Made by a program: the position numbers and the translations under genes. Under the pieces are notes generated by a model that was not told the origin of the DNA, searched no databases, and saw only the letters and a program-made list of their open reading frames with translations. Shown one piece after another: positions 8,345 to 16,396 of a DNA stretch of 64,000 nucleotides (position 1 is its first letter; the number at the start of each line of letters is the position of its first letter). This DNA comes from CADCWK01 sp965218235. Its GTDB lineage: Bacteria > Chloroflexota > Chloroflexia > Thermomicrobiales > UBA6265. The stretch lies in assembly GCA_965218235.1 (NCBI GenBank), contig OZ244595.1, positions 1,302,001 to 1,366,000 of the forward strand, written 5' to 3'.

Positions 8345-9058
8345 ATGAAGAGCATGGACAGGACCACCGGCCAAAATGAGATGCGCGTACTGAACGATCC
8401 GGAGGTCCTCCGCCTGATCGCGGACCCGCTCAGGCTGCGAATCCTGGAACTGCTCCGGCAGGCTCCGCACACCGTCACCGAGCTGGCCGGGCTGCTCGGT
8501 GTGGCGCGGACACGGCTCTACTACCACATCAGGCTGCTGGAATCCCACGACCTCGTCGCGGTCGCTGAGACGCACCTCGTCGCCGGGATCACCGAGAAGC
8601 GCTACCGGGTGACGGCCTACCGTCTGACCGTCGACCGCTCGCTGATCGGTGGGACGGGGGAAGGGGGCGACCCGCTCGACGTGCTCCTGTCCGTCATCCT
8701 CGAGGAGGTCGCGGGAGAGATCCGGCGAGCGGTCGCGTCCGGCCTGATCAACCTGGACGATGGCGGTGGTTCGGGGATCGCTCCCGGACGAATGCTTCTC
8801 GGGCGCAACTGGTACCGGTTCTCGGACGAGGAGGCCGTCCGGTTCTCGGAGGCCTATGACGCTTTCTGGAACGCGTTCAGCGACCGGCAGGTCGAGCTGC
8901 CCGGTGGCGACCAGGGGGTCGAATCGGACCTTCCCATGCGGACCCTGGCCGAGGACATTTCGACCGACCTGCCTGGTCAGCCGCGACGGCTATACGAGTG
9001 GCTGGTCGGCTTCTATCCGGTGGTGCCGCCCGACGCTGATGGGGAGGACTTGCCATGA
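8345..9058 (+). CDS. ArsR-type winged helix-turn-helix transcriptional regulator
   Basis: 237 residues. The N-terminal third is a winged helix-turn-helix of the ArsR/HTH_20 type: DPLRLRILELLRQAPHTVTELAGLLGVARTRLYYHIRLLESHDLVAV, followed by a wing with ITEKRYRV. The remaining 130 residues form an effector or dimer domain seen in regulators with a C-terminal extension; no CxC-type metal site is present, so this is not a classic metal sensor. Its stop overlaps the start of the following MFS transporter gene (ATGA), so it probably controls that exporter. Confidence 0.85.
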   Translation: MKSMDRTTGQNEMRVLNDPEVLRLIADPLRLRILELLRQAPHTVTELAGLLGVARTRLYYHIRLLESHDLVAVAETHLVAGITEKRYRVTAYRLTVDRSLIGGTGEGGDPLDVLLSVILEEVAGEIRRAVASGLINLDDGGGSGIAPGRMLLGRNWYRFSDEEAVRFSEAYDAFWNAFSDRQVELPGGDQGVESDLPMRTLAEDISTDLPGQPRRLYEWLVGFYPVVPPDADGEDLP

Positions 9059-10338
9059 ACGATGCCAGCACTCCCGACCTCCGCCACGGCCCACTCAACG
9101 CCCTGTTCGTCGCCAACATCGTCGCCCTGGTCGGCAAGCAGCTCAGCCTGATCGCGCTGCCGTGGTTCGTGCTTTCGACGACTGGCAGCGCCGAGCGGGC
9201 AGGCCTTGTCGGCTTCGTCGTCTTCCTGCCGGGGCTCGTCGTCGGCATCTTCGGTGGGGCGCTGATCGACCGGCTCGGATTCCGGCGAGTGGCGATCGCG
9301 GCCAACCTCGTCAGCGGCTTCGGCATCCTAATGATCCCACTCCTCTATCACACCGTTGGGCTCCCGTTCTGGCTGCTGCTGGGCTTCGTCTTCGTCGGCT
9401 CGTTGCTCGAAGTCCCGGCGATCACGGCCGGCCGCTCGATGGTGCCAGAGCTGGCGGCGCTGGCGGGCCGGCCGCTGGAGCGGATCAACGCGCTGTTCGA
9501 GTCCAGTCAGAACCTGGCCCTGCTGGTCGGAACGCCAGTCGCCGGTCTGCTGGTCGCCTGGCTCGGCGCCAGCAACGTCCTCTGGCTGGACGCCGCCGCC
9601 TCGGTCATCGGCGCGATCGTCCTCGTCGCGGCCGTTCCGGGGTCGGTCTTCGCTCCGCCGGTGGTCGCGACGCAGAGATACCTCGCCGATGTCTTCACCG
9701 GACTACGTTTCATCCGGCGGGACGAACTGCTCTGGCCGATGGTGATCGCGCTGGCGCTCTCGAACGCGATCTCGAGCTCGGTCGTCGGCCTCGTCCTGCC
9801 GGTCTACATTCGGAACGAGTTCGGGAGCGCGGCCTCGCTCGGCCTGGTCATCGCCGCAATCGGCGCCGGGGCCTTCCTCGGGGCGACGCTGTACGGCTTC
9901 CTCGCTGGGAAGATCTCGCGGACGGTGCTCTGGTGCGCGTCGTACTTGATCGCCCCGATCGAATTCTGGGTGTTCACCGTCTCGCCGTCGGTCGCGCTGC
10001 TGATCGTGGCGTTTCTCCTTGCCGGCTTCGTAAGCGGGCCGATCAACCCGCTGATGGTCACGATCCGTCACGAGCGCAGCCCGACCGAGATCCGGGGCCG
10101 GGTCTTCAGCACGTACTCGGCCGTCGCCGGGGCCGCCGCACCGTTGGGTATCCTGCTCGCCGGCCTGGCGATCGGCCGGCTTGGCTTTCAGCCGTCGGTA
10201 ATCATCCTCGCGATCATCGCCCAGCTGCTCGGCGTCGCGATCCTCTTCGTCCCCGCCTTCCGCCGGATGGACGCTTTGCGGCCGCGGGGCGCCGGATTGG
10301 GTCAGACAGCATCTCCAAGTGTTGGATCCGCGCCGTGA
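9055..10338 (+). CDS. MFS transporter (exporter type)
   Basis: 427 residues with about 12 hydrophobic segments and a short cytoplasmic N-terminus. Typical MFS loop motif between helices 2 and 3 is recognisable as GGALIDRLGFRRV, and the second half has GFVSGPINPLMVTIRHERSPTEIRGRVFS, a sequence type common in the MFS_3/enterobactin-exporter-like branch with the RGRV motif. It overlaps the upstream regulator by four bases and is therefore a likely regulated efflux pump for a small molecule or drug; substrate unknown. Confidence 0.88.
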   Translation: MNDASTPDLRHGPLNALFVANIVALVGKQLSLIALPWFVLSTTGSAERAGLVGFVVFLPGLVVGIFGGALIDRLGFRRVAIAANLVSGFGILMIPLLYHTVGLPFWLLLGFVFVGSLLEVPAITAGRSMVPELAALAGRPLERINALFESSQNLALLVGTPVAGLLVAWLGASNVLWLDAAASVIGAIVLVAAVPGSVFAPPVVATQRYLADVFTGLRFIRRDELLWPMVIALALSNAISSSVVGLVLPVYIRNEFGSAASLGLVIAAIGAGAFLGATLYGFLAGKISRTVLWCASYLIAPIEFWVFTVSPSVALLIVAFLLAGFVSGPINPLMVTIRHERSPTEIRGRVFSTYSAVAGAAAPLGILLAGLAIGRLGFQPSVIILAIIAQLLGVAILFVPAFRRMDALRPRGAGLGQTASPSVGSAP

Positions 10339-10469
10339 CCAGACACTTCCTGCTCTGGTTCCGCTGGTTGGCCGTTTCAAATCGACCAGATGCCGTCTCG
10401 CAGGGCCGATCTCATATGATCGCCTGGCCGCCGCGGTGGTCCGTCCGTGGGGGTATCCACTGCAAGCTC

Positions 10470-10488
10470 GGCCGCTGAAGCGGCCTTT
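10470..10488 (+). terminator. Short hairpin with T run, possible terminator of MFS operon
   Basis: GGCCGC (10470-10475), loop TGAA, GCGGCC (10480-10485), then TTT. It lies about 130 bases after the MFS stop and is the only terminator-like structure before the next gene. Confidence 0.4.
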
Positions 10489-10624
10489 GCCGCCAGGCGG
10501 ACTCGGTTGGCGGCACCCGCGTGTTCCACTTGACCTGACGAAGGACCATATGGATCAGCAATCGACCGGTCGAAGCCAACATCGGGCATCGTCGAACCCG
10601 GGCCGTCCGTTATTGCCCCGCGGG

Positions 10625-10671
10625 GCGATGGCCCTGACGGCCCGCGCGACCACAAGGGATCTCCCCTACGA
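10625..10671 (+). repeat. Dispersed hairpin repeat, copy 1
   Basis: The core GCGACCACAAGGGAT followed by CTCCCCTAC matches the copies at 29068-29098 (inverted) and 29176-29223, including the preceding GCGATGGCCCT segment. It is intergenic, as are the others, and behaves like a REP/BIME-type mobile or structural repeat. Confidence 0.6.
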
Positions 10672-10722
10672 CGAGCTGCCCCTACGACGCGGTTCCACAG
10701 CCGACGACAGAAGGGACAAAGG

Positions 10723-11298
10723 GTGTCGACTCCAGTTACTCCTCCAAGATCACCGGGCGGACTCGGCCTGTGGGCCAGAATCATGGCGGACCAGGAAGCG
10801 GGGACGATGCCAACTCCCGAACCGCCAGCCGCCCGGCCGGTCAGCGCCGCCCCGATGGCGTCGGCCGACCTCGTCTTCGGCGATGACGGCCGGGTCGCCT
10901 GGGACCGGATCTGGACAGACTTCTGCGACCTCGCCCTGGCCGGCGGTCCGCCCCACCGCGGGACGATGCTCGACGCCCCGACGATCGAGGCGGTCGTAGC
11001 CGACCTGACTAACTACGAAATCATCCGGGGAGAGATCGGCCGCGGGATCGCGCTGACGACCGGATGGCCGGTCGACCAGGACGCGCCGATCGGCTGGATC
11101 GGGCTGGTCTGTCCGGACCGCGAGGCGGCGAAGTGGATGGCGCGGGCGATCCTGGCCGAGAACGTCGCCACCCGCACCGCCGAGGAGCTGGTCCTCGTCC
11201 CGGCTGGCCCAGCGTTCGAGCTCAAGGACGAGACGAAGAACGTGGTGACAGCTGTCGCGAAGGCGTGGCACTACTGGGCGAAGCATGGGATGCGCTAA
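10723..11298 (+). CDS. Conserved hypothetical protein, about 160-190 residues
   Basis: 191 residues from GTG 10723; ATG 10807 (163 residues), preceded by AGGAAG, is an equally reasonable start because the first 28-40 residues are low-complexity. The core has ordinary protein composition and a compact mixed pattern: LTNYEIIRGEIGRGIALTTGWPV, IGWIGLVCPDREAAKWMARAILAENVATR, then LVPAGPAFELKDETKNVVTAVAKAWHYWAKHGM. I recognise this as a family-like conserved sequence but cannot name it or its function. There is no signal peptide or membrane segment. It stands alone, bounded by repeat-rich DNA and an IS630 element. Confidence 0.65.
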   Translation: MSTPVTPPRSPGGLGLWARIMADQEAGTMPTPEPPAARPVSAAPMASADLVFGDDGRVAWDRIWTDFCDLALAGGPPHRGTMLDAPTIEAVVADLTNYEIIRGEIGRGIALTTGWPVDQDAPIGWIGLVCPDREAAKWMARAILAENVATRTAEELVLVPAGPAFELKDETKNVVTAVAKAWHYWAKHGMR

Positions 11299-11482
11299 CC
11301 AGCCCCGACCATCGCTGGCCGAGTCTTGACTCAGAAACGTCAAAAGGGACGTACCGGTCTGGGCCGATTAGTGGTCCGTCAGCCGTCAATTGCCGGTGGC
11401 GAGCGGGTCCTGCCTGATTTGGGGGTCCTCCCCGCTCCGGGATCCGTTGGAGACGACGCCGCTTCAGCGGTGGCGCGACGAC

Positions 11483-11511
11483 GGGGAGCCGGGGAGGGGC
11501 CGGGGGAGGGG
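11483..11511 (+). other. G-rich tract with quadruplex pattern
   Basis: Five runs of four or more G separated by 1-4 bases (GGGGAGCCGGGGAGGGG then CCGGGGGAGGGG) fit the four-run quadruplex consensus. It lies between the hypothetical gene and the IS630 insertion point, on the plus strand. Confidence 0.4.
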
Positions 11512-11550
11512 TCGGCTCCGGGGCAGCGGATGACCCTTGACAGACCCCTA

Positions 11551-11580
11551 AGTACAACCAAAGAGAAGTTGCGGGGTGTA
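11551..11580 (+). repeat. IS630 left terminal inverted repeat
   Basis: Begins AGTACA directly after the TA at 11549-11550 and contains TGCGGGG-TGT near its inner end; 20 of 30 positions match the reverse complement of the right end. Confidence 0.85.
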
Positions 11581-11602
11581 TGCTGAGAAAAAGGAGGCGG
11601 CG

Positions 11603-12666
11603 ATGCAGCCCGTACGCATTCCCGAACTCACCTCGACGCAGCTTGACGCCTTGGACGAGGTGTACCGAACCTGCCGCGATGTCCGCCTGCGGACCCGGGT
11701 CCAGATGGTGTTGTTGGCCGGGGAGCAGCACCTAACGGCGGCGGCCATTGCCGGCATCGTGCGCATGAGCGAGGACACGGTGCGACGCTGGCTCAAACGC
11801 TACCTGAGTGAGGGGATCGAAGGGCTGCGCGACCAGCCCCATCCCGGAGCGCCCAGCAAGGTCACCGCGGCCTATGTCGACCAGTTGCTTGCCGCCGTGC
11901 GGCGCCGGCCCCGGAGCCTGGATCTGCCGTTCTCACTGTGGACCTTGCAGCGACTTGCCGACTACCTGGCGGAGCAAACCGGGATCCGGGTTGCCGACGA
12001 GACCGTGCGCCTGCATCTGAAAGCCGTCGGCATCGTGCTGAGCCGGCCGCAGCACACGATCACCAGCCCCGACCCGGCGTACGCGCTCAAAAAAAGACGA
12101 TTGAAGCCATGCGTGACCACCTCGCCCCCGATGATCACTTCTACTATGCCGACGAGTTCAACCTGAGTTGGCTACCAACGCTCACGGCCATGTGGAGTCC
12201 CAAAGGCCAGCAGGTGATGATTTCAACGCCTGGCCAGCCACAGAAACGGTACGGCATTGGGGCGGTGGATTACCATGCCGGCCAGACCGTCGTCCTCATC
12301 CGCCGGCATAAACGACGGCGCGAAATCGCCGAACTCCTTGAGGCGTTGGTGGAGAAGCATCCCGCCGGAACCATCTATGTGGCATGGGACAACGCCTCCA
12401 CCCACGAAGGCGATGAGATCGAGGCGGTGGTGCGTGGTGCGGCGGGCCGTCTCGTCCTGCTCTATCTTCCAAGCTACAGCCCATGGCTCAATCCGATCGA
12501 GATGCTCTGGCGGCACTTCCGGCGGGAAGTCACCCACTGCGAACTCTTCCCGACCGTCAAGGCGCTCATCGCCGCCGCAACCGCCTTCTTTGACCGGTAC
12601 AATCACGTACCCAAACAGATGCGCTCGATCATTGGCGTACAGCCACATCCCGCAGAAATTCTGTGA
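11603..12666 (+). CDS. IS630-family transposase, two frames joined by -1 frameshift
   Basis: The first frame starts at ATG 11603 behind AAGGAGG (11591-11597) and encodes the DNA-binding half: a helix-turn-helix (LTAAAIAGIVRMSEDTVRRWLKRY) and a second winged HTH (WTLQRLADYLAEQTGIRVADETVRLHLKAVG). It ends at 12166. The second frame, shifted -1, carries the DDE nuclease core: YADEFNLSW with the first Asp, VAWDNASTH with the second Asp and LPSYSPWLNPIEMLW with the final Glu. The frames meet at a run of seven A (12089-12095) after codons for ALKK, a classic slippery site for programmed frameshifting in this family. A simple inactivating mutation is possible but less likely. Confidence 0.88.
12089..12095 (+). 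promoter_or_regulatory. Slippery A7 tract for -1 frameshift
   Basis: Seven consecutive A at 12089-12095 followed by G. In the zero frame it reads AAA AAA AGA; a ribosome slipping back one base reads AAA AAG and continues into the DDE-encoding frame. The two frames overlap here by design, as known for other IS630 members. Confidence 0.65.
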
Positions 12667-12673
12667 ATGTACT
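12644..12673 (-). repeat. IS630 right terminal inverted repeat
   Basis: Read inward on the minus strand it starts AGTACA, then has CA-AGA and TGCGGG-TGT blocks in register with the left repeat. It ends at 12673 next to the TA at 12674-12675 and overlaps the transposase stop region. Confidence 0.85.
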
Positions 12674-13953
12674 TAGATGACGACGATGCCCTGGGAGCCG
12701 AGTTGCGGCAGACCGCCGCCGATACCGCCGTCGATTGGCGCGAGCGAGCCGTCGGGGCCGATCGCATAGCCCTGGACGACTCCGAGGCCGCCCCAGAGCT
12801 GATAGTAGAAGGCGCCATCCGGGCTGATCGCCGAGTCGATCGCGCCACTGCCACGCCCGACGGTCGTGACCTGCTGGGCGGCGACGGCGGACTCGAGCGT
12901 GGCCGAACCGTCGTCCGCGATCGCGAAGGTGGAGATGGTTCCGTCGCCGGTGTTGGCGGTGATCGCCTGACGCCCGTCCGGCGTGACGGCCACCCAGCAG
13001 GCCGCCGTGCGGGTGGTGCTGACCTGGTCGGCCAGCGTGGTCAGCGACCCGTCGTCGCCGATGGCGTAGATCGAGATCGAGGACTTGCCGAAGCCGCCCA
13101 TCGTCGGGCCGCCCTGCGTCTCGGTTACGACGAGCCGATTGTCCCCGAGCCGGGCCGTGCCGAACGGACCGACGCCAGCCGACGTGGTCGCGACGACCGC
13201 CCCGACCAGGCCATCGTCGCCGATCGGGAAGACGGAGAGCAGGTTGGTCATGGTGTCGGTCACGATGACGTGGGCGCCATCGGCCGTGAAGACGACGTCG
13301 GTCGGCTTGGTCATCTCCGCGTCGCTCAGCACCGTGGCCGAGCCGTCGATGACCGAGAGCGCGCCGTCGTCGCCGACCCGGAGGCTGATGAGGCTGGTCG
13401 GCTCGCCGGCCAGCGGATTGCCGGAAAGCGCCACGACAACACGATCGCCGTGATGGGCGAGTCTGGTGGGGAAGGTCCCCGCCGCGACGGTCGAAACGGT
13501 GGTCAGGCTGTAGTCGTCGGCGATGGCGAGGCTGGAGACGGTTCCGTCGGCGGCGTTGACGGCGAACAGGCGCCGGCGCTCGGCATCGTAGACCAGGGAG
13601 TGGTTGGACATGAGCGTGTCGAAGCCGTTCTCGATGTCGAGGTTCGGGACGTTGCGGCGCCCAGTCCCCTCGCCACCGGTCGGCGTCGTCGCGAGGTAGG
13701 TCAGCAGACCGGCGTCGTCGCGGCTGAAGCCGACGATCGCGTTGCCGACGCCGTCCCCATTGGTCATGGCGTAGACCGCGCCGGCGGGTGGCGCGGCCGT
13801 CGCGGCCGGGGTGGCCTGGCTGGCGGAAGCTCGCCTGATCGGGCTGATGATCGGGAACGCGGAGGCTCCAAGGCCAAGGGCCGCGGTACTGATCAGGAGG
13901 CTCCGGCGGTCGAGTGGCCGGGTGGACAATGCCAGACTGCGATTGACGGTCAT
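12673..13953 (-). CDS. Exported beta-propeller protein (lactonase-like), stop codon supplied by IS insertion
   Basis: 426 residues. The N-terminus has a Tat-type signal (RPLDRRSLLISTAALGLG) and an Ala-rich segment, so it is exported. The remainder repeats a blade pattern of about 45 residues (IADDYSLTTV..., VGDDGALSVI..., IGDDGLVGAV..., IGDDGSLTTL..., IADDGSATLE..., IGPDGSLAPI), as in seven-bladed 6-phosphogluconolactonase-type and YVTN propellers. Function unknown; scaffold or lactonase are options. The stop TAA at 12675-12673 includes one base of the IS630 right end. In the empty site the same place reads TAG, so the protein has not been shortened. Confidence 0.85.
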   Translation of the reverse strand: MTVNRSLALSTRPLDRRSLLISTAALGLGASAFPIISPIRRASASQATPAATAAPPAGAVYAMTNGDGVGNAIVGFSRDDAGLLTYLATTPTGGEGTGRRNVPNLDIENGFDTLMSNHSLVYDAERRRLFAVNAADGTVSSLAIADDYSLTTVSTVAAGTFPTRLAHHGDRVVVALSGNPLAGEPTSLISLRVGDDGALSVIDGSATVLSDAEMTKPTDVVFTADGAHVIVTDTMTNLLSVFPIGDDGLVGAVVATTSAGVGPFGTARLGDNRLVVTETQGGPTMGGFGKSSISIYAIGDDGSLTTLADQVSTTRTAACWVAVTPDGRQAITANTGDGTISTFAIADDGSATLESAVAAQQVTTVGRGSGAIDSAISPDGAFYYQLWGGLGVVQGYAIGPDGSLAPIDGGIGGGLPQLGSQGIVVI

Positions 13954-14101
13954 GACGGGTTCTCCCTGAATGAGCCGTACTGGAATCGGAGACCGATCGT
14001 GACGGATGGGTCACGCTCTCCAGTCTGGCGGTCACAGGGCAACGTGAGCGTAAGCAGCCGGTATCAGTCTGGTTGCCGTTGGTCGCGAAGTAGTAAATGG
14101 G

Positions 14102-14902
14102 TCACTGTGGTCCTGAAGTGCCTGATTCGGAGCGCCGTCGGTGAACGGGAGGGGACGTGGCCGTGTTGCTGGCGGCACCGTCCGGCTCCATTGGAACGAC
14201 GAAGCGGTAGCCGATCCCCCAGTGCGTCTCGATGTAGCGCGGGTGCTCGGCGTCATCACCGATCTTCCGTCGCAGCCGCCCGATGAAGACCTTCAGATAA
14301 TGGACTTCGTCGATATAGGCCTCGCCCCAGACTCGCTCCAGCAGCCGGGCGTGGGGGACGATCGCGCCGATGTGGCGGACGAGCTCCTCCAGGAGCCGGG
14401 ACTCGGTGGCCGTCAGGCGGACGACTCCGGCGGGCGTCGTGATCTGCCGGGCGGCGAAGCTGACGCGGAGGTCGCCATACGTCTGCTCGCCGAGCGGAGC
14501 GTCCTCGGCCGCGACCACCGCCGGCTCCTCGAAGCGGGCCCGGCGCAACAGGGCCCGAAGCCGGGCGAACAGCTCGATGTGGTCGAATGGCTTGGTCAGA
14601 TAGTCATCGGCGCCGAGCTCCAGCGCCCGGACCTTGTCCAGCGTTGCGTCGCGGGCGGTCAGCATCAGGATCGGCACCTGCGACTGCCGCCGGAGCCGCT
14701 CGCAGACCGCGAAGCCGTCCGGCGGCGGCAGACCGACGTCCAGCACGACCAGATCGGGTGGCGCCTCGGCGAACCGGCGCAGAGCTTCGCTGCCGCTGGT
14801 CGCCGTGTCGACGATGCAGTCCGGCCAGACCATTCGGGCCCCGAAGGCGATCACGTCGGTGATGTCGGTCTCGTCGTCGACGACCAGCAGTCGCAGGGTC
14901 AT
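14102..14902 (-). CDS. OmpR/KdpE-type response regulator
   Basis: 266 residues. The receiver domain (1-120) has Asp9/Asp10, phospho-acceptor Asp55 in LVVLDVGLPPPDG, Thr82 in MLTARD and Lys104 in YLTKPFD. The C-terminal winged helix (about 140-240) is of the trans_reg_C type with LTATESRLLEELVRHIG, LLERVWGEAYIDEVHYLKVFIGRLRRKIGDD and THWGIGYRFV, closest in pattern to KdpE. The last 25 residues are polar and likely disordered. Its start overlaps the stop of the histidine kinase gene (ATGA), forming a two-component operon. The target genes are not evident; no kdp genes are in the window. Confidence 0.92.
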   Translation of the reverse strand: MTLRLLVVDDETDITDVIAFGARMVWPDCIVDTATSGSEALRRFAEAPPDLVVLDVGLPPPDGFAVCERLRRQSQVPILMLTARDATLDKVRALELGADDYLTKPFDHIELFARLRALLRRARFEEPAVVAAEDAPLGEQTYGDLRVSFAARQITTPAGVVRLTATESRLLEELVRHIGAIVPHARLLERVWGEAYIDEVHYLKVFIGRLRRKIGDDAEHPRYIETHWGIGYRFVVPMEPDGAASNTATSPPVHRRRSESGTSGPQ

Positions 14903-16233
14903 GCGCCGATCCGCGGCATCGACTGCGGCAGCTCGACGGTCAGAGACAGCCCGCCGCTCGAGACGAGGGCCGCTGTGACCCGGCCACCGTGGAGCCCGAC
15001 GAGCCGGCTGACGATGACCAGCCCGAGGCCGGTCCCCATGTTGGTCGGCCGGATCGCGCCGAACTCGAACAGCCGGTCGAGGTCGGCGGTGGGCAGGGCC
15101 GGTCCGTCGTCGTTGACCTGGATCATGGTCCGGCCGGGTGCCGTCCAGCCCCGGATGCTGATCGTGGAGCCGATCCCGGTGTGGCGGTGAGCGTTGGAGA
15201 GCAGGTTGAGCAGCACCTGTTCCAGCCTTCGGCGGTCGCCCAGGAGCCGCAGTGGCGCGGGGAGTTCGACCTGGAGGTGCTGGCCACGGGCGGTCATGAG
15301 CGGCTGGATCGCCGCCGCGGCTGACATGGCGATATCGCAGAGGTCGACCGGCTCGATGTCGAGCCGCAGCGTGCCGGCTTCCAGCTGGTTCATCGCCAGG
15401 AGATCGTCGATCAGGCGGCCGAGCCGGTCGACGTTGCGGCGGCTGTTGGCGAGCAGTTCCCGCTCCTCGAGGGTGAGACGCTCGGCGCCGCTGAGGTTGA
15501 GCAGGGCGAGGCCGGCGTGGGTCGCGGTCAATGGAGTGCGGAGTTCATGGGAGACGGTCGAGATGAAGTCGGTCCGGGCCCGGTCGCGCTCGGCGATCCG
15601 CGTCGCCCGCATCGCCTCCTGGGCCGCCTGGCGCTGCTCGGCCTCGACCCGGGCGGTCAGGAGCCGCATCCCGGTTCCGGCGATGGCGAGGATGATGAGC
15701 TGGCCACCGAGGTACTGAATGTTGGCCTGGCTTCCGCTCCAGCCTGGTAGCGTCATTGAGGCGATTGTAATGCTCAGGCAGAGCCCGAGCGTGTAGGCGA
15801 TCGTCGCCGGACCGGACATGAAGACTGACGTCATCGTCGCCGACAGGACGGCGAGGGCGATGATGGGGCCATTCAGCGCGCCGCCAAGCCCGTACAGCAG
15901 GCCGACGACGATCAGATCCGTCAGGGCGAGAACCGTTGGCCAGTCCCGTGGCGACAGGCTGCGGAGGATCGTCTGCATGGCGAGGCTATAGAAGGCAAAG
16001 GCGGCGACGAGGTGCCAGGTCTGGAGCGGAGCACGAGCGGCCATCGGCCAGAACAACGTGACGGCGAGCATCGTCAGAATGGTGATCCAGCGCAGGGTCA
16101 GGAGGGTCTGGCCGAGCAGCAGGTCGCGCCCGCGCATCGCGAGCCGCTCGGGCAGCCCGATAGCATCATGTCGCGGCTGGGTCTGGGATCGTCCGAGGGA
16201 TACCGGTTGGTCCGCCATGGGTTCGCCTGTCAC
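14899..16233 (-). CDS. Membrane sensor histidine kinase
   Basis: 444 residues from GTG 16233, with ATG 16218 as a possible alternative. About six hydrophobic segments between residues 48 and 190 form an integral-membrane sensor with very short loops, so the signal is probably sensed in or at the membrane. After a linker helix come the H-box FISTVSHELRTPL with His229, an N-box region NLLSNAHRHTG, a D/F box (IQVNDDGPALP) and a G box (MGTGLGLVIVSRLVGLHGG). It overlaps the response regulator gene and phosphorylates that partner by the usual relay (family knowledge). Confidence 0.9.
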   Translation of the reverse strand: MTGEPMADQPVSLGRSQTQPRHDAIGLPERLAMRGRDLLLGQTLLTLRWITILTMLAVTLFWPMAARAPLQTWHLVAAFAFYSLAMQTILRSLSPRDWPTVLALTDLIVVGLLYGLGGALNGPIIALAVLSATMTSVFMSGPATIAYTLGLCLSITIASMTLPGWSGSQANIQYLGGQLIILAIAGTGMRLLTARVEAEQRQAAQEAMRATRIAERDRARTDFISTVSHELRTPLTATHAGLALLNLSGAERLTLEERELLANSRRNVDRLGRLIDDLLAMNQLEAGTLRLDIEPVDLCDIAMSAAAAIQPLMTARGQHLQVELPAPLRLLGDRRRLEQVLLNLLSNAHRHTGIGSTISIRGWTAPGRTMIQVNDDGPALPTADLDRLFEFGAIRPTNMGTGLGLVIVSRLVGLHGGRVTAALVSSGGLSLTVELPQSMPRIGA

Positions 16234-16396
16234 TGGTTGACCGCGTCGCCACCTGCCCGCCGGAACGTCCAGCGGGAATCACCATAACTATAGCGGGAAT
16301 GTCGCCGTCCCCGTCGCCGGCGGTTTCGCTGTTCGCGCGGGATGAGTTGTCGGGATCCGAACCGGACCGCTCCGTTCTCGGACATTGGTGAAAGAC

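Larger units (their letters stand above)
10339..10722. other. Intergenic region with hairpins and a dispersed repeat copy
   Basis: No credible gene. It contains a hairpin GGCCGC-TGAA-GCGGCC followed by TTT (10470-10488) and a copy of the dispersed GCGACCACAAGGGATC-type repeat at 10625-10671. Long frames crossing this stretch have low-complexity composition and look spurious. Confidence 0.5.
11551..12673 (+). mobile_element. IS630-family insertion sequence, complete
   Basis: The element spans 1123 bp and is flanked by TA on both sides (11549-11550 and 12674-12675), the usual IS630/Tc1 target duplication. Terminal inverted repeats of about 30 bp match at 20 positions, starting with AGTACA at the left end and ending TGTACT at the right end, with a second matching block TGCGGG further in. 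It encodes one transposase split across two frames. Both ends and the DDE residues are intact, so it may be active or recently so. Confidence 0.93.

Noticed and set aside
10319..10999. A 226-codon plus frame spanning the MFS end, repeat and hypothetical gene
   Set aside because: Arg/Pro-rich low-complexity translation crossing a hairpin repeat; no ribosome site or domain.
12673..12675. Beta-propeller gene as a pseudogene truncated by the IS
   Set aside because: Reconstruction of the empty site gives TAG at the same codon, so the protein is complete.
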